A DNA stretch of 64,000 nt, taken from assembly GCA_963770865.1 (NCBI GenBank), contig CAVYRD010000013.1:248001-312000 (forward strand). The letters run 5' to 3'. Position 1 is the first letter of the stretch, and each line of letters starts with the position of its first letter. The position numbers and the translations under genes are program-made. The stretch comes from Miltoncostaea sp963770865. GTDB taxonomy: Bacteria; Actinomycetota; Thermoleophilia; Miltoncostaeales; Miltoncostaeaceae. Shown here piece after piece: positions 7,118-15,241 of the stretch. Below the pieces are notes generated by a model. The model was not told where the DNA came from, made no database searches, and saw only the letters and a list, made by a program, of their open reading frames with translations.

Positions 7118-7399
7118 TCAGGGAAGACGCCCTCGGCCGGGGTCGCTCGCGGCGAGGAACGCGCGCGCCTCCGGGGTGAGACGAACCCGCAACCCGGCGT
7201 CGCCCTGCGCGTGCTCCAGGCGCACGAACCCGACGTCGAGCGCGTCCTCCCAGATCGAGAGCCGCGGGCACGACGTCCGCCACGCCCGCATGACCTCGGG
7301 ATAGCGTCGCGGGCCGGCCGCGAGCCACTCCAGCAACTGCAACACGAGGGCGGGGTTCGCGATCGTCAGGCCGGCGCCGTCGCAGCGTGGGGTGCTCAC
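7118..7399 (-). CDS. Small hypothetical, coupled to 2-hydroxyacid dehydrogenase
   Basis: A 93-residue protein starting with GTG at 7399; its GTGA overlaps the stop codon of the dehydrogenase upstream, so the two are translationally coupled. It is helical with 'LVLQLLEWLAAGPRRYPEVM', then 'WRTSCPRLSIWEDALDVGFV' and a C-terminal 'VRLTPEARAFLAA'. That resembles a winged-helix-like small domain, but I do not recognise a named family. The tight coupling suggests it assists or regulates the dehydrogenase. Confidence 0.65.
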   Translation of the reverse strand: MSTPRCDGAGLTIANPALVLQLLEWLAAGPRRYPEVMRAWRTSCPRLSIWEDALDVGFVRLEHAQGDAGLRVRLTPEARAFLAASDPGRGRLP

Positions 7400-8370
7400 G
7401 GTCTGAGCGCCTCCGGGTTCACGACGTTGATCGGTGAGCCCGCCTCGAAGGCGTTGATCTGATCGAAGACGTCGGAGAATTGCACCTGCCACTCCTCACG
7501 CGTCACGTAGCCGATGTGAGGAGTGCAGACGACGTTCTCCATGTTGAGGAGCGGATGGCGCGTGTCACGCAGAGGCTCGGCCTCGAAGACATCGACGGCG
7601 GCCATCGCCGGACGGCCCGCTCGTAGCGCCCCGACCAGTGCCCCGGGTTGGATGAGGGCGGCGCGGCTGGTGTTGACGAGCAGCGCGGTCGCCTTCATGC
7701 GGCCCAGGTCACTCGCGGTGACGATCCCCCTGGTCGCCGGCACGAGTCGCATGTGGAGCGACACCACGTCGCACTCCCGGAAGAAGCCGTCCTTGCCCTC
7801 GGCCGTCGCGAATCCGTCGGCTCGGGCCTTGGACAAGGACTCCGGGCGCGCCCAGACCTGGACGTTCATGCCGAACGCAGCCCCATAGCCCGCGACGACC
7901 CTCCCGATCCGGCCGTAGCCGTATACGCCGAGCGTCTTGCCGGTCAGCGTGCTGCCCACGCCCGCCTGCCAGTTCCCGGACTTGAGCGATGCGACCTGCT
8001 GCGGGATCTGCCGCATGGCGGCGAGCACGAGAGCCCAGGTCAGCTCCGCCGCCGCATAGGCCGGAGAGCCGACGTGCAGGTCGGAGCACACCATGATCCC
8101 CAGCCGCGTGCACGCGTCGATGTCGATGTGCGGGTAGACGCTCCGCTGGCTGATCAGGCGAAGGTTCGGAAGCCGTTCCAGCAGCGCGGCGCGGACCTCC
8201 GTGCGCTCGCGGATCAGGACCAGCGCGTCGAACTCGGCGAGACGCTCCGCGAGCACGTCGGTGTCGGTGACGTGGTCGTTGAAGACCGTGACCCTATGGC
8301 CCGCCAGCTTCTCGAAGCACGGGAGCGTGCGCAGGGTGTCAAACCAGTCATCGAGGATCGCCACCCTCAT
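7396..8370 (-). CDS. D-isomer 2-hydroxyacid dehydrogenase family protein
   Basis: A 324-residue NAD-dependent oxidoreductase. The Rossmann motif 'LGVYGYGRIGRVVAGYG' (GxGxxG) is near residue 145. The substrate/catalytic Arg lies in 'LLVNTSRAALI', the Glu in 'AVDVFEAEPL' and the acid-base His in 'CTPHIGYVT'. The set is complete. Enzymes of this family reduce 2-keto acids or oxidise D-2-hydroxy acids such as phosphoglycerate, but the substrate cannot be told. An alternative ATG lies three codons upstream at 8379. It is first in a two-gene unit with the 93-residue protein, divergent from a GntR regulator that probably controls it. Confidence 0.88.
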   Translation of the reverse strand: MRVAILDDWFDTLRTLPCFEKLAGHRVTVFNDHVTDTDVLAERLAEFDALVLIRERTEVRAALLERLPNLRLISQRSVYPHIDIDACTRLGIMVCSDLHVGSPAYAAAELTWALVLAAMRQIPQQVASLKSGNWQAGVGSTLTGKTLGVYGYGRIGRVVAGYGAAFGMNVQVWARPESLSKARADGFATAEGKDGFFRECDVVSLHMRLVPATRGIVTASDLGRMKATALLVNTSRAALIQPGALVGALRAGRPAMAAVDVFEAEPLRDTRHPLLNMENVVCTPHIGYVTREEWQVQFSDVFDQINAFEAGSPINVVNPEALRP

Positions 8371-8406
8371 CGCCACCATCCGGGAACAGGGGACCAGAGA
8401 GACTAC

Positions 8407-8434
8407 TTGTAGCAAACTTGTCTGATAGTTGTCT
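8407..8434. promoter_or_regulatory. Three TTGT repeats at 11-bp spacing between divergent genes
   Basis: TTGT occurs at 8407, 8418 and 8429, exactly one helical turn apart, and the last two extend to TTGTCT. The site lies between the dehydrogenase start and the GntR start. On the minus strand TAGACA (8435-8430) and TACAAG, 18 nt apart, could be the -35 and -10 of the dehydrogenase promoter overlapping the repeats. It is probably the binding site of the adjacent GntR protein. Confidence 0.5.
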
Positions 8435-8451
8435 ACTACGATGGCGAGATC

Positions 8452-9204
8452 GTGCCCCGGGAGCTGCGCTACCTGCTGATCGCCGACGAGCTGCGCCGCC
8501 GGATAGCCGCCGGCGAGATCGCGCCCGGTCGGCTGCTCCCCTCCGAGTCCGAGCTCGCCGCAGATCACCGGGCCAGCCGGGTGACCGTCCGAAAGGCCCT
8601 CGCCCAGCTCAAGAAGGACGGGACCGTCGAAAGCCGCCAGGGCTTCGGCTGGTACGTCGTGAACGCACCGCTCCGTCAGTCCCTGCGCGACCTGACGACG
8701 ATCGAGCGCCAGATCCTGGCGGCCGGACGGACGCCCGGGCGCGAACTGCTGCGGTTCGCATTCGTTCCCACCCCGGCGGCGCTCATCGACGTGCTCCGAG
8801 CGGATTCCGTCCTGGAGATCGGTCGGGTCGATCGGATGGATGGGCAGCCCTTTGCGACTGCAACCGTATGGGTCAGAGCGGATCTCGCGGCCGGCCTCTC
8901 ACCCCGCGCGCTCGAGGAGCGACCGCTCTCCGAGCAGCTCGGCGTCGAGCTCGGAGGCGCCACGCAGACGATCACCGCCGTCAGCGCCACGAGGAAGGAC
9001 GCCGAGTTGCTCCAGGTGCCCAGGGCGGCGCCCCTGTTGCGCGTCGAGCGCACGACCTCGGACGCGGGCGGTAGACCCGTGCTTCGCAGCGTGGCGCTCT
9101 ACAACCCGCTCCTCGCGGAGCTCGTCGCCGAGCTCCCGCCCGCGCTGGACGAAGCCGAACCGGGTTTGCGACTCATCCCCACGTCACCTGCCCGTGGTCG
9201 GTGA
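8452..9204 (+). CDS. GntR family transcriptional regulator (HutC subfamily)
   Basis: A 250-residue regulator with a GTG start. Residues 1-70 form the winged helix: 'YLLIADELRRRIAAGEI', 'LLPSESELAADHRASRVTV', 'LKKDGTVESRQGFGWYV'. Residues 85-245 match the UTRA effector domain of the HutC group ('ILAAGRTPGRELLRF', 'LLRVERTTSDAGGRPV'). It presumably binds a small ligand and represses the divergent dehydrogenase operon through the TTGT repeats beside its own start. An upstream ATG at 8441 is out of frame. The effector is not predictable. Confidence 0.9.
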   Translation: MPRELRYLLIADELRRRIAAGEIAPGRLLPSESELAADHRASRVTVRKALAQLKKDGTVESRQGFGWYVVNAPLRQSLRDLTTIERQILAAGRTPGRELLRFAFVPTPAALIDVLRADSVLEIGRVDRMDGQPFATATVWVRADLAAGLSPRALEERPLSEQLGVELGGATQTITAVSATRKDAELLQVPRAAPLLRVERTTSDAGGRPVLRSVALYNPLLAELVAELPPALDEAEPGLRLIPTSPARGR

Positions 9205-9376
9205 GCGGGCTGCAGGGCGGCGGGACGACCAGAGGCGTGCCGGGATCGAGCCGCCGCCTCGCGGAGCGAGACGCCTTGCCGGGCGCGTTGGACGCGGGCG
9301 GAGGGCCGCGAATAGAGTCGGGGGTGCTCTCGAGAAGCGCCAGGCCACGGGTGCCGCGATCGAGGAGGCTCGGCAC

Positions 9377-9850
9377 ATGGGATCGCCGGAGATCAAGCTC
9401 ATCCCCACGGAGTTCGACGTCAACGTCAACGCCACGGTCACCACGGTCTCGACCGCCGATGTGACGGCGACCACGAGCTCGGTGATCACGGGCAACAAGG
9501 ACGCCCCGATCTCTCTGCGCCTCGATCCGCTGGACGTCGCGGCCACCCTGAAGGGCGACCCGCGGGCGCCGATCACGGCGAAGGCGGGCGTGGACCTCGA
9601 CCTGCGGAACCTGCCGCACCTCACGTTCGACCAGATCACCGAGCTGGTGCGAACCGTCACCCTGGCGAGGTCGCGGATCCGCTTCCCGGTCCAGATGAAC
9701 TTCGGCTTCTCGGTGTTCCCCCTCACCCTGCTCGGCATCGACGCGCTCACGTTCTCGGTGTGCGGCGAGCCGGAGGTCATCCGCGACGACTGCGTCCCGG
9801 ACTGCGAGGAACCGTGTGCCGAGGGAGACCGCGACCCCACGACCGGCTGA
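9377..9850 (+). CDS. Unknown beta-rich protein, first gene of the 9.4-14.1 kb cluster
   Basis: A 157-residue protein of no family known to me. A strong GAGGAGG precedes the ATG. The N-terminal half is rich in Thr, Val and Asp ('VNVNATVTTVSTADVTATT'), followed by 'ISLRLDPLDVAATL' and a central 'HLTFDQITELVRTVTLARS'. A hydrophobic 'FPVQMNFGFSVFPLTLLGID' follows, and the C-terminus has four cysteines in 'SVCGEPEVIRDDCVPDC' and 'EEPCAEG'. There is no signal peptide. The alternating pattern suggests a beta-sandwich or surface-coat protein. It opens a tightly packed cluster with Ig-like, CrtC-like and SCP2 proteins. Confidence 0.6.
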   Translation: MGSPEIKLIPTEFDVNVNATVTTVSTADVTATTSSVITGNKDAPISLRLDPLDVAATLKGDPRAPITAKAGVDLDLRNLPHLTFDQITELVRTVTLARSRIRFPVQMNFGFSVFPLTLLGIDALTFSVCGEPEVIRDDCVPDCEEPCAEGDRDPTTG

Positions 9851-9860
9851 GGCCGCGGCG

Positions 9861-10694
9861 ATGGCCACGAGGCGAGCCCGGGACCCGAAGCTCCGCGCCA
9901 GCCCCCCGGTCCTGGCCGGGACCCCTCGACGGGTCCGAGGCCACCTGGAGATCGAGAACCGCGGGGACCAGGACGTCCTGCTGACGTCCGTCGAGGTGGC
10001 CGGGGGGCCGGTGGAGACCGCGCGCCCGGGCGCCGCGGGAGTCGTCCCGGTGATGCGCGCCCTGCCCGCGGGCCGCTCCACCCGGGTGCCGGTCCGGCTG
10101 CGGCTCGACCCCTTCACGCCACCCGGCCGGCACGAGGTCGAGCTCTCGGCGGGCGGCGCGCGGACCACCGCGGTCGTCGAGGTCGCCGAGAACCCCCGCG
10201 CCCGGATCTCGCCGCCCTCGCTCGCGGTGCGCGGGTCGCCCGGGGCGACCCTCATCCAGCCGATCGTGGTGTCCAACCTGGGCAACGTCGAGATCCCGCT
10301 CGACCGGCTGGGCGCCGTGACGATCGAGGACCGCGGCGGGGTGTGCCGCAGCCTGGAGGGGGCCCTCCGGAAGGAGGGCGAGAAGGGCTACCAGGCCGTC
10401 CTCGACGAGGCCGTCCGCGAGATCGCGCGCACGCGGGTGGGTCAGATGCGCGTGCGCGCCGGCGACGGCACGGCCGTCCAGCCGGGGGAGACGCGCGCCG
10501 TGGACCTCGAGCTGCGGCTGCCGGCCGACCTGAGCGCGGGCCGGACCTATGTCGGGCTCGTGAGGCTCGTCGGCGCCTCGCTGCTCGTCGAGGTGACCGC
10601 GGTGGGGGCCTCGGCCGGTGACGCCGACGAGCCGGAGGCGCCGGCGCGGCCGCGGCGCGCCAGGCGCGCGGCCCAGGAGGGGCGCAGCTCATGA
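9861..10694 (+). CDS. Protein with tandem Ig-like (NEW3/CARDB-type) domains
   Basis: A 277-residue protein beginning 10 nt after the previous stop. Two beta-sandwich repeats are visible: 'RVRGHLEIENRGDQDVLL' to 'PPGRHEVELSAGG' at about residues 18-110, and 'GATLIQPIVVSNLGNVEIPL' to 'SAGRTYVGLVRLVGASL' at about 125-255. These phrases are typical of NEW3/CARDB-like immunoglobulin folds that mediate protein contacts. A helical insert 'EGEKGYQAVLDEAVREIA' interrupts the second repeat. The C-terminus is basic. There is no signal peptide, so it is probably cytoplasmic, unusual for such folds. A 4-bp ATGA overlap couples it to the next gene. Confidence 0.65.
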   Translation: MATRRARDPKLRASPPVLAGTPRRVRGHLEIENRGDQDVLLTSVEVAGGPVETARPGAAGVVPVMRALPAGRSTRVPVRLRLDPFTPPGRHEVELSAGGARTTAVVEVAENPRARISPPSLAVRGSPGATLIQPIVVSNLGNVEIPLDRLGAVTIEDRGGVCRSLEGALRKEGEKGYQAVLDEAVREIARTRVGQMRVRAGDGTAVQPGETRAVDLELRLPADLSAGRTYVGLVRLVGASLLVEVTAVGASAGDADEPEAPARPRRARRAAQEGRSS

Positions 10695-11245
10695 GCACGC
10701 GGATCATCCCCGGCGGGCTGCCCCGGGCCGTGCACCGCAACCTGCGCCAGATCCGCTCGACGACCTGGACGCTCGCGGACGCGGCGGGCCTGCGGCTCGC
10801 CGTCTGCCCGCCGCCCGAGCGCCACGACTGCGACCGCGACCTGGGCGTGGTCACCCGCGACGCCTACCCCGGCGAGACCGTCCGGATCCCGGTCACGCTG
10901 AAGAACCGCTCGGGCCGCCACCGGGTGCTCGCGCTCACGGCCGATCCGCTCCGCGGCCCCGGCGGCGACCTCGCGATCACGCCGTCCCTCAGCCCTGGCA
11001 CGCTCGACCTCCTCGAGAGCCAGAGCGGGTTCGTCGTGATCGGCCTCGAGGTCACGGACGTCCTCGGCCCGGGCTCGGAGTACACGAGCGTGATCACCGT
11101 CTCCTCGAAGTGCTGCGATCCCCAGGAGCTGCGGCTGCGGCTCAGGGTGCGGCCGCTCGACCGCGCGCCGTCGTTCCCCATCTGCTGCGACCGCGCCGAG
11201 CGCGGTCATCGGCGCCCATGCGGGAAGGGCCCGGCGCCGCGTTGA
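10691..11245 (+). CDS. Ig-like protein of unknown function, Cys-rich C-terminus
   Basis: A 184-residue protein whose ATGA overlaps the preceding stop. The body 'YPGETVRIPVTLKNRSGRH' to 'FVVIGLEVTDVLGPGSEY' is one beta-sandwich of the same type as its neighbours. Cysteines occur in 'VCPPPERHDCDRD', 'SSKCCDPQELRL' and 'SFPICCDRAERGH', and could bind metal or form cross-links. No signal peptide or membrane segment is seen. I do not recognise a named family. It is probably part of the same assembly as the two genes before it. Confidence 0.6.
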   Translation: MSTRIIPGGLPRAVHRNLRQIRSTTWTLADAAGLRLAVCPPPERHDCDRDLGVVTRDAYPGETVRIPVTLKNRSGRHRVLALTADPLRGPGGDLAITPSLSPGTLDLLESQSGFVVIGLEVTDVLGPGSEYTSVITVSSKCCDPQELRLRLRVRPLDRAPSFPICCDRAERGHRRPCGKGPAPR

Positions 11246-11291
11246 GGACACCCGCCGCCGGTCACCGACGGGCGGGCCGCTCCGCGCGCTG

Positions 11292-12119
11292 ATGTCCGGC
11301 CTTCCACCCGACCCCACCGGCCTGGGCAGCCTCCTCGGGGACCCCGAGGTGCGGAAGATGGTCGGCGACCTGGTCGCGAGGAAGCTGCGGGCCGATCTGG
11401 CGGCCATCCGAGGCGGCGCGGAGCTGCTCGGTCGATGGCGGATCGACCGCGACGGGGCGGGTCCGGCGGGCTCGGCACCCCCCGGCGACGGGGTCATCAA
11501 GGAGCTCGTGCGGCTGCACCTCGAGTACTACACCGCGCTCGTCAACATGACCGCCGAGTTCCACGAGCGGACCCGCGCCCTGCTCGGCGCCGAGCCGGCC
11601 GCGGAGCCCGAGCCGGCGCGCCCCGATCCCGAGATGCACCTCACGGCCCCGCCCGGGAGCACCGCCCGCGGCGCGTTCCGGGTGGAGAACACCACGTCGT
11701 CGCCCATCACGGTGGAGCTGGTCGCGAGCCCCTTCCACCGCGACGGGACCGACGAGACCGCGCATCCGCCCGTCGCCTTCGATCCTCCGAGGGTCGAGCT
11801 CACGCCCGGCCAGGAGGCCCAGGTGACGGCCCTCGTCCCCGTCGGCGACGAGCTCGCCCCCGGCGCGACATACCGCGCGACGATCTCGGCCGCGGGCGTC
11901 GAGGCGGTCCGCATCGCCGTACGGCTCGACGTCGAGCCCCCGGCGGCGAAGCCCACGAGGCCGACCACGGCGAAGAAGCCGGCGGCCGCGAAGCGGACGG
12001 CGCCGAAGAAGCCCGCGGGGGCCGCGAAGCCCGCCGCGGGGCGGGCGGCGAAGAAGCCGGCGGCCACGAGACGGCGCAGCACGGCCCGAGCCGATGCGCC
12101 GGCCGACGCGGCGACGTGA
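11292..12119 (+). CDS. Helical/Ig-like protein with histone-H1-like Lys-Ala-Pro tail
   Basis: A 275-residue protein in three parts. Residues 1-105 are helical with a phasin-like stretch ('LHLEYYTALVNMTAEF', 'HERTRALLG'). Residues about 118-215 form an Ig-like sandwich ('TARGAFRVENTTSSPITVEL', 'VELTPGQEAQVTALVPVG'). The last 60 residues are a low-complexity tail of Lys, Ala and Pro ('AAKPTRPTTAKKPAAAKRT'). Tails of this kind bind DNA nonspecifically in histone H1, actinobacterial HU and the phasin PhaF, which tethers granules to the nucleoid. By analogy this could link a cluster-encoded body to the nucleoid; that is inference. GTGA overlap couples it to the next gene. Confidence 0.65.
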   Translation: MSGLPPDPTGLGSLLGDPEVRKMVGDLVARKLRADLAAIRGGAELLGRWRIDRDGAGPAGSAPPGDGVIKELVRLHLEYYTALVNMTAEFHERTRALLGAEPAAEPEPARPDPEMHLTAPPGSTARGAFRVENTTSSPITVELVASPFHRDGTDETAHPPVAFDPPRVELTPGQEAQVTALVPVGDELAPGATYRATISAAGVEAVRIAVRLDVEPPAAKPTRPTTAKKPAAAKRTAPKKPAGAAKPAAGRAAKKPAATRRRSTARADAPADAAT

Positions 12120-12514
12120 CCGGCCGACGGGACGGGATCCCCACCCTCAGCCTCGACCGCCCTCCCGAGCGGGACGACGACCGCGGCGAGGGAGCCGGCG
12201 ACGGACTCGAGCGGGCCCTGCTACGCGGCCTGCTCCTGGCGCTCATGACGGAGGGGCGCCGGTTCGCCGGCACCCCGGCGGGACGGCGCTGGCGGCACGT
12301 GCTCGCCGACGCGTCACTCGTCCGCGAGGGCTGGGCCCTCTGGGGGATGGCCGGACTCGACATGTTCCTGAGGGGTGCCGACACGGGACCGGGGTCGCCG
12401 CGCGCGATGGCGGAGGACATCCTCGCGCTGCTCGACCTGGACGACCGGGCGCCGGCCGCGGGCATCGTCGTGAGCGTGGCGCCATCCGCAGCCCGGGGCC
12501 CGGCCGATGCCTGA
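12116..12514 (+). CDS. Hypothetical protein, coupled in the 9.4-14.1 kb cluster
   Basis: A 132-residue protein with a GTG start overlapping the previous stop by four bases. The acidic, disordered N-terminus is followed by a helical core 'LERALLRGLLLALMTEGRRF', 'LVREGWALWGMAGLDMFL' and 'AMAEDILALLDLDD'. It has no cysteines, signal or clear membrane segment. I do not recognise the family. Its place between the tailed protein and the CrtC-like gene, with overlaps at both ends, implies co-production with them. Confidence 0.6.
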   Translation: MTGRRDGIPTLSLDRPPERDDDRGEGAGDGLERALLRGLLLALMTEGRRFAGTPAGRRWRHVLADASLVREGWALWGMAGLDMFLRGADTGPGSPRAMAEDILALLDLDDRAPAAGIVVSVAPSAARGPADA

Positions 12515-12677
12515 CCAGGACGAGTTCGACGAGCGCAACCCCTTCCTGCTGGTGCTGCTCGGTCTGGTGTCGCTGGCCGACGAGGCCCTGGCGGCCGGCT
12601 CCGGCGCCGACGCCGTCGGCGGATGGGGAGCCCCGCCGCCCGCCCGTCGCGACGACGGCTCTCCGTTGCTCCGGTGA
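12507..12677 (+). CDS. 56-residue protein in the cluster
   Basis: A short frame from ATG at 12507 to TGA at 12675-12677, overlapping the previous gene by 8 bp and the next start by 4 bp (GTGA). The product has an acidic N-terminus, one hydrophobic helix 'NPFLLVLLGLVSLADEALAA' and a Gly/Pro-rich tail. The helix is amphipathic to marginally membrane-associated. Overlaps on both sides make it likely to be translated. No family is recognised. Confidence 0.5.
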   Translation: MPDQDEFDERNPFLLVLLGLVSLADEALAAGSGADAVGGWGAPPPARRDDGSPLLR

Positions 12678-13717
12678 GGACGTTCGACGCCGCCGGGGCG
12701 CTCGCGGTCGCCGATCGCCTCCACCCCCCCGCGCCGGGCGAGGCGGATGCGGCCATGTACAAGGAGTGGCAGCACTTCGTGCTCTTCGACGGCGAGCGCA
12801 CGCTGATCGCCAACCTGAGCGTGAACGGGGACGTCGGGGCGCAGGGCGGCGGCGAGGCGAAGGTCGTGCTGCTGGCGCACGGGCCGGGCGGCTGGGCGGG
12901 AGGCGTTGATCTCTACGAGGGCGACGCGGCCCGGCTCGCGGCGACCTCGCCGGCCCTTCGCGTCGGCCGCCAGCAGCTCACGTTCCGCGACGGCCGCTAC
13001 CGCCTCTCGGCAGCGCTCCGGGACGGCTCCCTGAGGATCCGTGCGGACCTCACCCCCATCGGGTCGCCGACGATGATCTGGAGCGACACGCCGGTGGGGA
13101 GCGGTTACGTCAACTGGCTCATCGTCCCCGACCTCGTCGCCGACGGGACGGCCCGGGTGCCGGGATGGCGCGGCGCGCTCACCGGCTGGCGGGGATACCA
13201 CGACCACAACTGGGGCCGCTGGTGGTGGGGCGAGGACTTCGGCTGGCAGTGGGGCGTGACGCGGGGACCCGGCGACGCCGGCGACGGATCCGGCCTCACG
13301 CTGGTGTACGACCGCACCAGCGACCGCGGGGGTCAGGTCGCCAAGGAGCACACCCTCACGGTGTGGCGCGGCCCCCGCCTCGCGCGGGTATTCACCCGCG
13401 ACGCGCTGCGGGCGCGTGCGCGGGGCGTCTTCACCGCCGCCCCCGTGCGCCGCGTCCCGGGCGTCATGGGGCTGCTCGCCCAGGGCGGCTCGCCGGGGAT
13501 CCCCGAGCGCTTCGAGCTCGAGGTCGACGACGGCCCCGACCACCTCGGGGCGCGCTTCGAGCCCCGGAGCGCGATCGAGGTCGTCGTCCCCAGCGAGCTC
13601 GGCTTCGGTCACGTGCGCCTGGCCGAGGTCGTGGGGACCATGGCGGTCGCCGGACGGGTGCTCGAGGAGGACGTCAACTTCCGGGCACGCGCGGTCTTCG
13701 AGTTCATGGGTGCGTGA
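12674..13717 (+). CDS. CrtC/AttH-like lipocalin-fold protein
   Basis: A 347-residue protein with a GTG start in a 4-bp overlap. It reads as two lipocalin-like beta domains. 'AAMYKEWQHFVLFDGERT' opens the first, and 'WRGYHDHNWGRWWWGEDFGW' (about residues 172-191) is the hallmark of the CrtC (carotenoid 1,2-hydratase, hydroxyneurosporene synthase) and AttH group. CrtC adds water to a terminal isoprenoid double bond, so an isoprenoid or lipid substrate is plausible, with a polyprenyl synthase encoded nearby. The exact reaction is unknown, and it could also be a lipid-binding protein. Confidence 0.7.
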   Translation: MRTFDAAGALAVADRLHPPAPGEADAAMYKEWQHFVLFDGERTLIANLSVNGDVGAQGGGEAKVVLLAHGPGGWAGGVDLYEGDAARLAATSPALRVGRQQLTFRDGRYRLSAALRDGSLRIRADLTPIGSPTMIWSDTPVGSGYVNWLIVPDLVADGTARVPGWRGALTGWRGYHDHNWGRWWWGEDFGWQWGVTRGPGDAGDGSGLTLVYDRTSDRGGQVAKEHTLTVWRGPRLARVFTRDALRARARGVFTAAPVRRVPGVMGLLAQGGSPGIPERFELEVDDGPDHLGARFEPRSAIEVVVPSELGFGHVRLAEVVGTMAVAGRVLEEDVNFRARAVFEFMGA

Positions 13718-14147
13718 CGTGAGGGGAGGCGCCGCCACGGCCGCCTTCGTCGAGCGGGCGCTCGGCGTGCTCGAGGCCGAGTCGCCGGCCGCGTTCTGCC
13801 GCCTGGTGGACGAGCTCCGGCCCGGGGCGGCGGGCCTCGAGGTCGGGAGTGAGCGGTTCGCGGTCGAGGTGAGGGGGGATCGCCTCCGGGTCGTGAGGCG
13901 CCCGGGCCGCGCCGCCCGCGCTCGCGTGACGGCGCGCGACGGCGTGGTGCTGGACCTCATCGACGGGCGGGCGGGTCTGCTGGAGGCCGTCGCGGGCGGG
14001 CGGCTCGACGTGCGGGGCGACCTCGACGCGGTGCTGCGCCTGGCGCGGGGGCTCACGGCGTTCGTCGAGGGGGCGGTCCGCTCGCCCGGGGTCCGGTCGC
14101 TGCTCGAGGAGTACCGGGTCGCCGTGGACGGGGGCGGCGGGCCCTAG
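13710..14147 (+). CDS. SCP2 sterol-binding-like protein
   Basis: A 145-residue protein starting with GTG at 13710 inside the end of the previous gene. 'LEVGSERFAVEVRGDRLRVV' and 'ARARVTARDGVVLDLIDGRA' followed by 'GRLDVRGDLDAVLRLARGL' match the SCP2 lipid-carrier fold, in which a hydrophobic tunnel binds sterols or acyl chains. The C-terminal helix 'SLLEEYRVAVDG' ends the protein. Its TAG overlaps the opposing stop codon of the polyprenyl synthase in a CTAG. It probably carries a lipid product of the cluster. Confidence 0.7.
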   Translation: MRDVRGGAATAAFVERALGVLEAESPAAFCRLVDELRPGAAGLEVGSERFAVEVRGDRLRVVRRPGRAARARVTARDGVVLDLIDGRAGLLEAVAGGRLDVRGDLDAVLRLARGLTAFVEGAVRSPGVRSLLEEYRVAVDGGGGP

Positions 14148-15241
14148 AGGCGACGCGTGATCATGTAGTCGATCATCTGGCCGAGGAAGCGGCGGTGGGA
14201 CGACGCCGGAATCCACCTCAGGTCGCGCTCGAACAGCGACTCGGCGCGCAGCGCGAGGCGGTGGGCGAGCGCGCGCGCGAAGTCGATGGAGCCGTACTGG
14301 TCCATCCCCGCCCGCACGAAATCGAGCTCCGCCTCCGTCTTCTCGCGGCGGTCCTTGCCGTAGATGCGCACCAGCCGGCGTCGATCCCGGGACCGCGCCG
14401 AGGCCAGGAGGTGGACGACCATCACGGTCCGCTTCCCCTCGGCGATGTCCCCGCCGATCTCCTTGCCGTAGAGACGCTCCTCGGCCGTCAGGTTGAGGAT
14501 GTCGTCCTGGATCTGGAACGCCGCGCCCACGTGGAAGCCGAACGAGTTGAAGAGGCGCAGGCGCTCCGGAGGCGCGCCCGCGATCAGGGCGCCGATCCGC
14601 ATCGGCGCGATGCACGTGTACCAGCAGGTCTTCTTGCGGCACATCAGGAGGTAGTCGCGCACGCCCAGGTCGGCGCGATTGAACCGGATCCAGTCGAGCT
14701 CGATCGCCTGGCCCTCGACGGACTCGCGCGCCATGCGCTCGGCCTCGCGGACCGTGGCGAGGGCCTTCTCGAGCCCGATCAGCTCGACGTTGCGCAGCAG
14801 CGTGCCGAGTGCGAGGACGTTCATGCCGTCGCCCACGTTGGCGGCGATCCCGACCCCGTACTTCGCGTGCAGCGTCGGGCTGCCCCGCCGGCTGAGGGAC
14901 CCGTCCTCGAGATCGTCGTGGATCAGGAAGGCGTTGTGGAACAGCTCCAGCGCCGCGGCCGAGGTGACCGCGTCGCCCAGCCTGCCTCCGCACCCCTGGC
15001 ACGCGGCGAGGCACAGGGCCGGCCGGAACCCCTTCCCCTCGCGCAGCGGGTACTCGAGCATCAGGTCGTAGAGGACGTCCCGGTAGGGGTTGTCGGGGAT
15101 GAGCGCGCGGAGCTCCGCCAGCACCTCGTCGCGGTAGTGGGCAAGGGTGTCGAAGAACTCGTCGTGGCCCGCCGGCGGACGGGCCTCCTGCTCCTTGGCG
15201 CGCATCGTGGCCTCGACGGCCGGGGCGGCTCTCGGGCTCAT
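14144..15241 (-). CDS. Polyprenyl (geranylgeranyl) diphosphate synthase
   Basis: A 365-residue trans-isoprenyl diphosphate synthase. The first aspartate-rich motif is 'FLIHDDLEDGS' and the second 'FQIQDDILNLTAEE', with 'EYPLREGKGFRPALCLAA' upstream holding the substrate-binding Lys/Arg and 'LHAKYGVGIAANVGDGMNVL' between. These enzymes condense isopentenyl diphosphate onto allylic diphosphates, C20 being the commonest product. Its ATGA overlaps the stop of the acyltransferase before it, so the pair is co-translated. The 3' end meets the SCP2 gene at a shared CTAG. Exact chain length is not predictable by eye. Confidence 0.9.
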   Translation of the reverse strand: MSPRAAPAVEATMRAKEQEARPPAGHDEFFDTLAHYRDEVLAELRALIPDNPYRDVLYDLMLEYPLREGKGFRPALCLAACQGCGGRLGDAVTSAAALELFHNAFLIHDDLEDGSLSRRGSPTLHAKYGVGIAANVGDGMNVLALGTLLRNVELIGLEKALATVREAERMARESVEGQAIELDWIRFNRADLGVRDYLLMCRKKTCWYTCIAPMRIGALIAGAPPERLRLFNSFGFHVGAAFQIQDDILNLTAEERLYGKEIGGDIAEGKRTVMVVHLLASARSRDRRRLVRIYGKDRREKTEAELDFVRAGMDQYGSIDFARALAHRLALRAESLFERDLRWIPASSHRRFLGQMIDYMITRRL

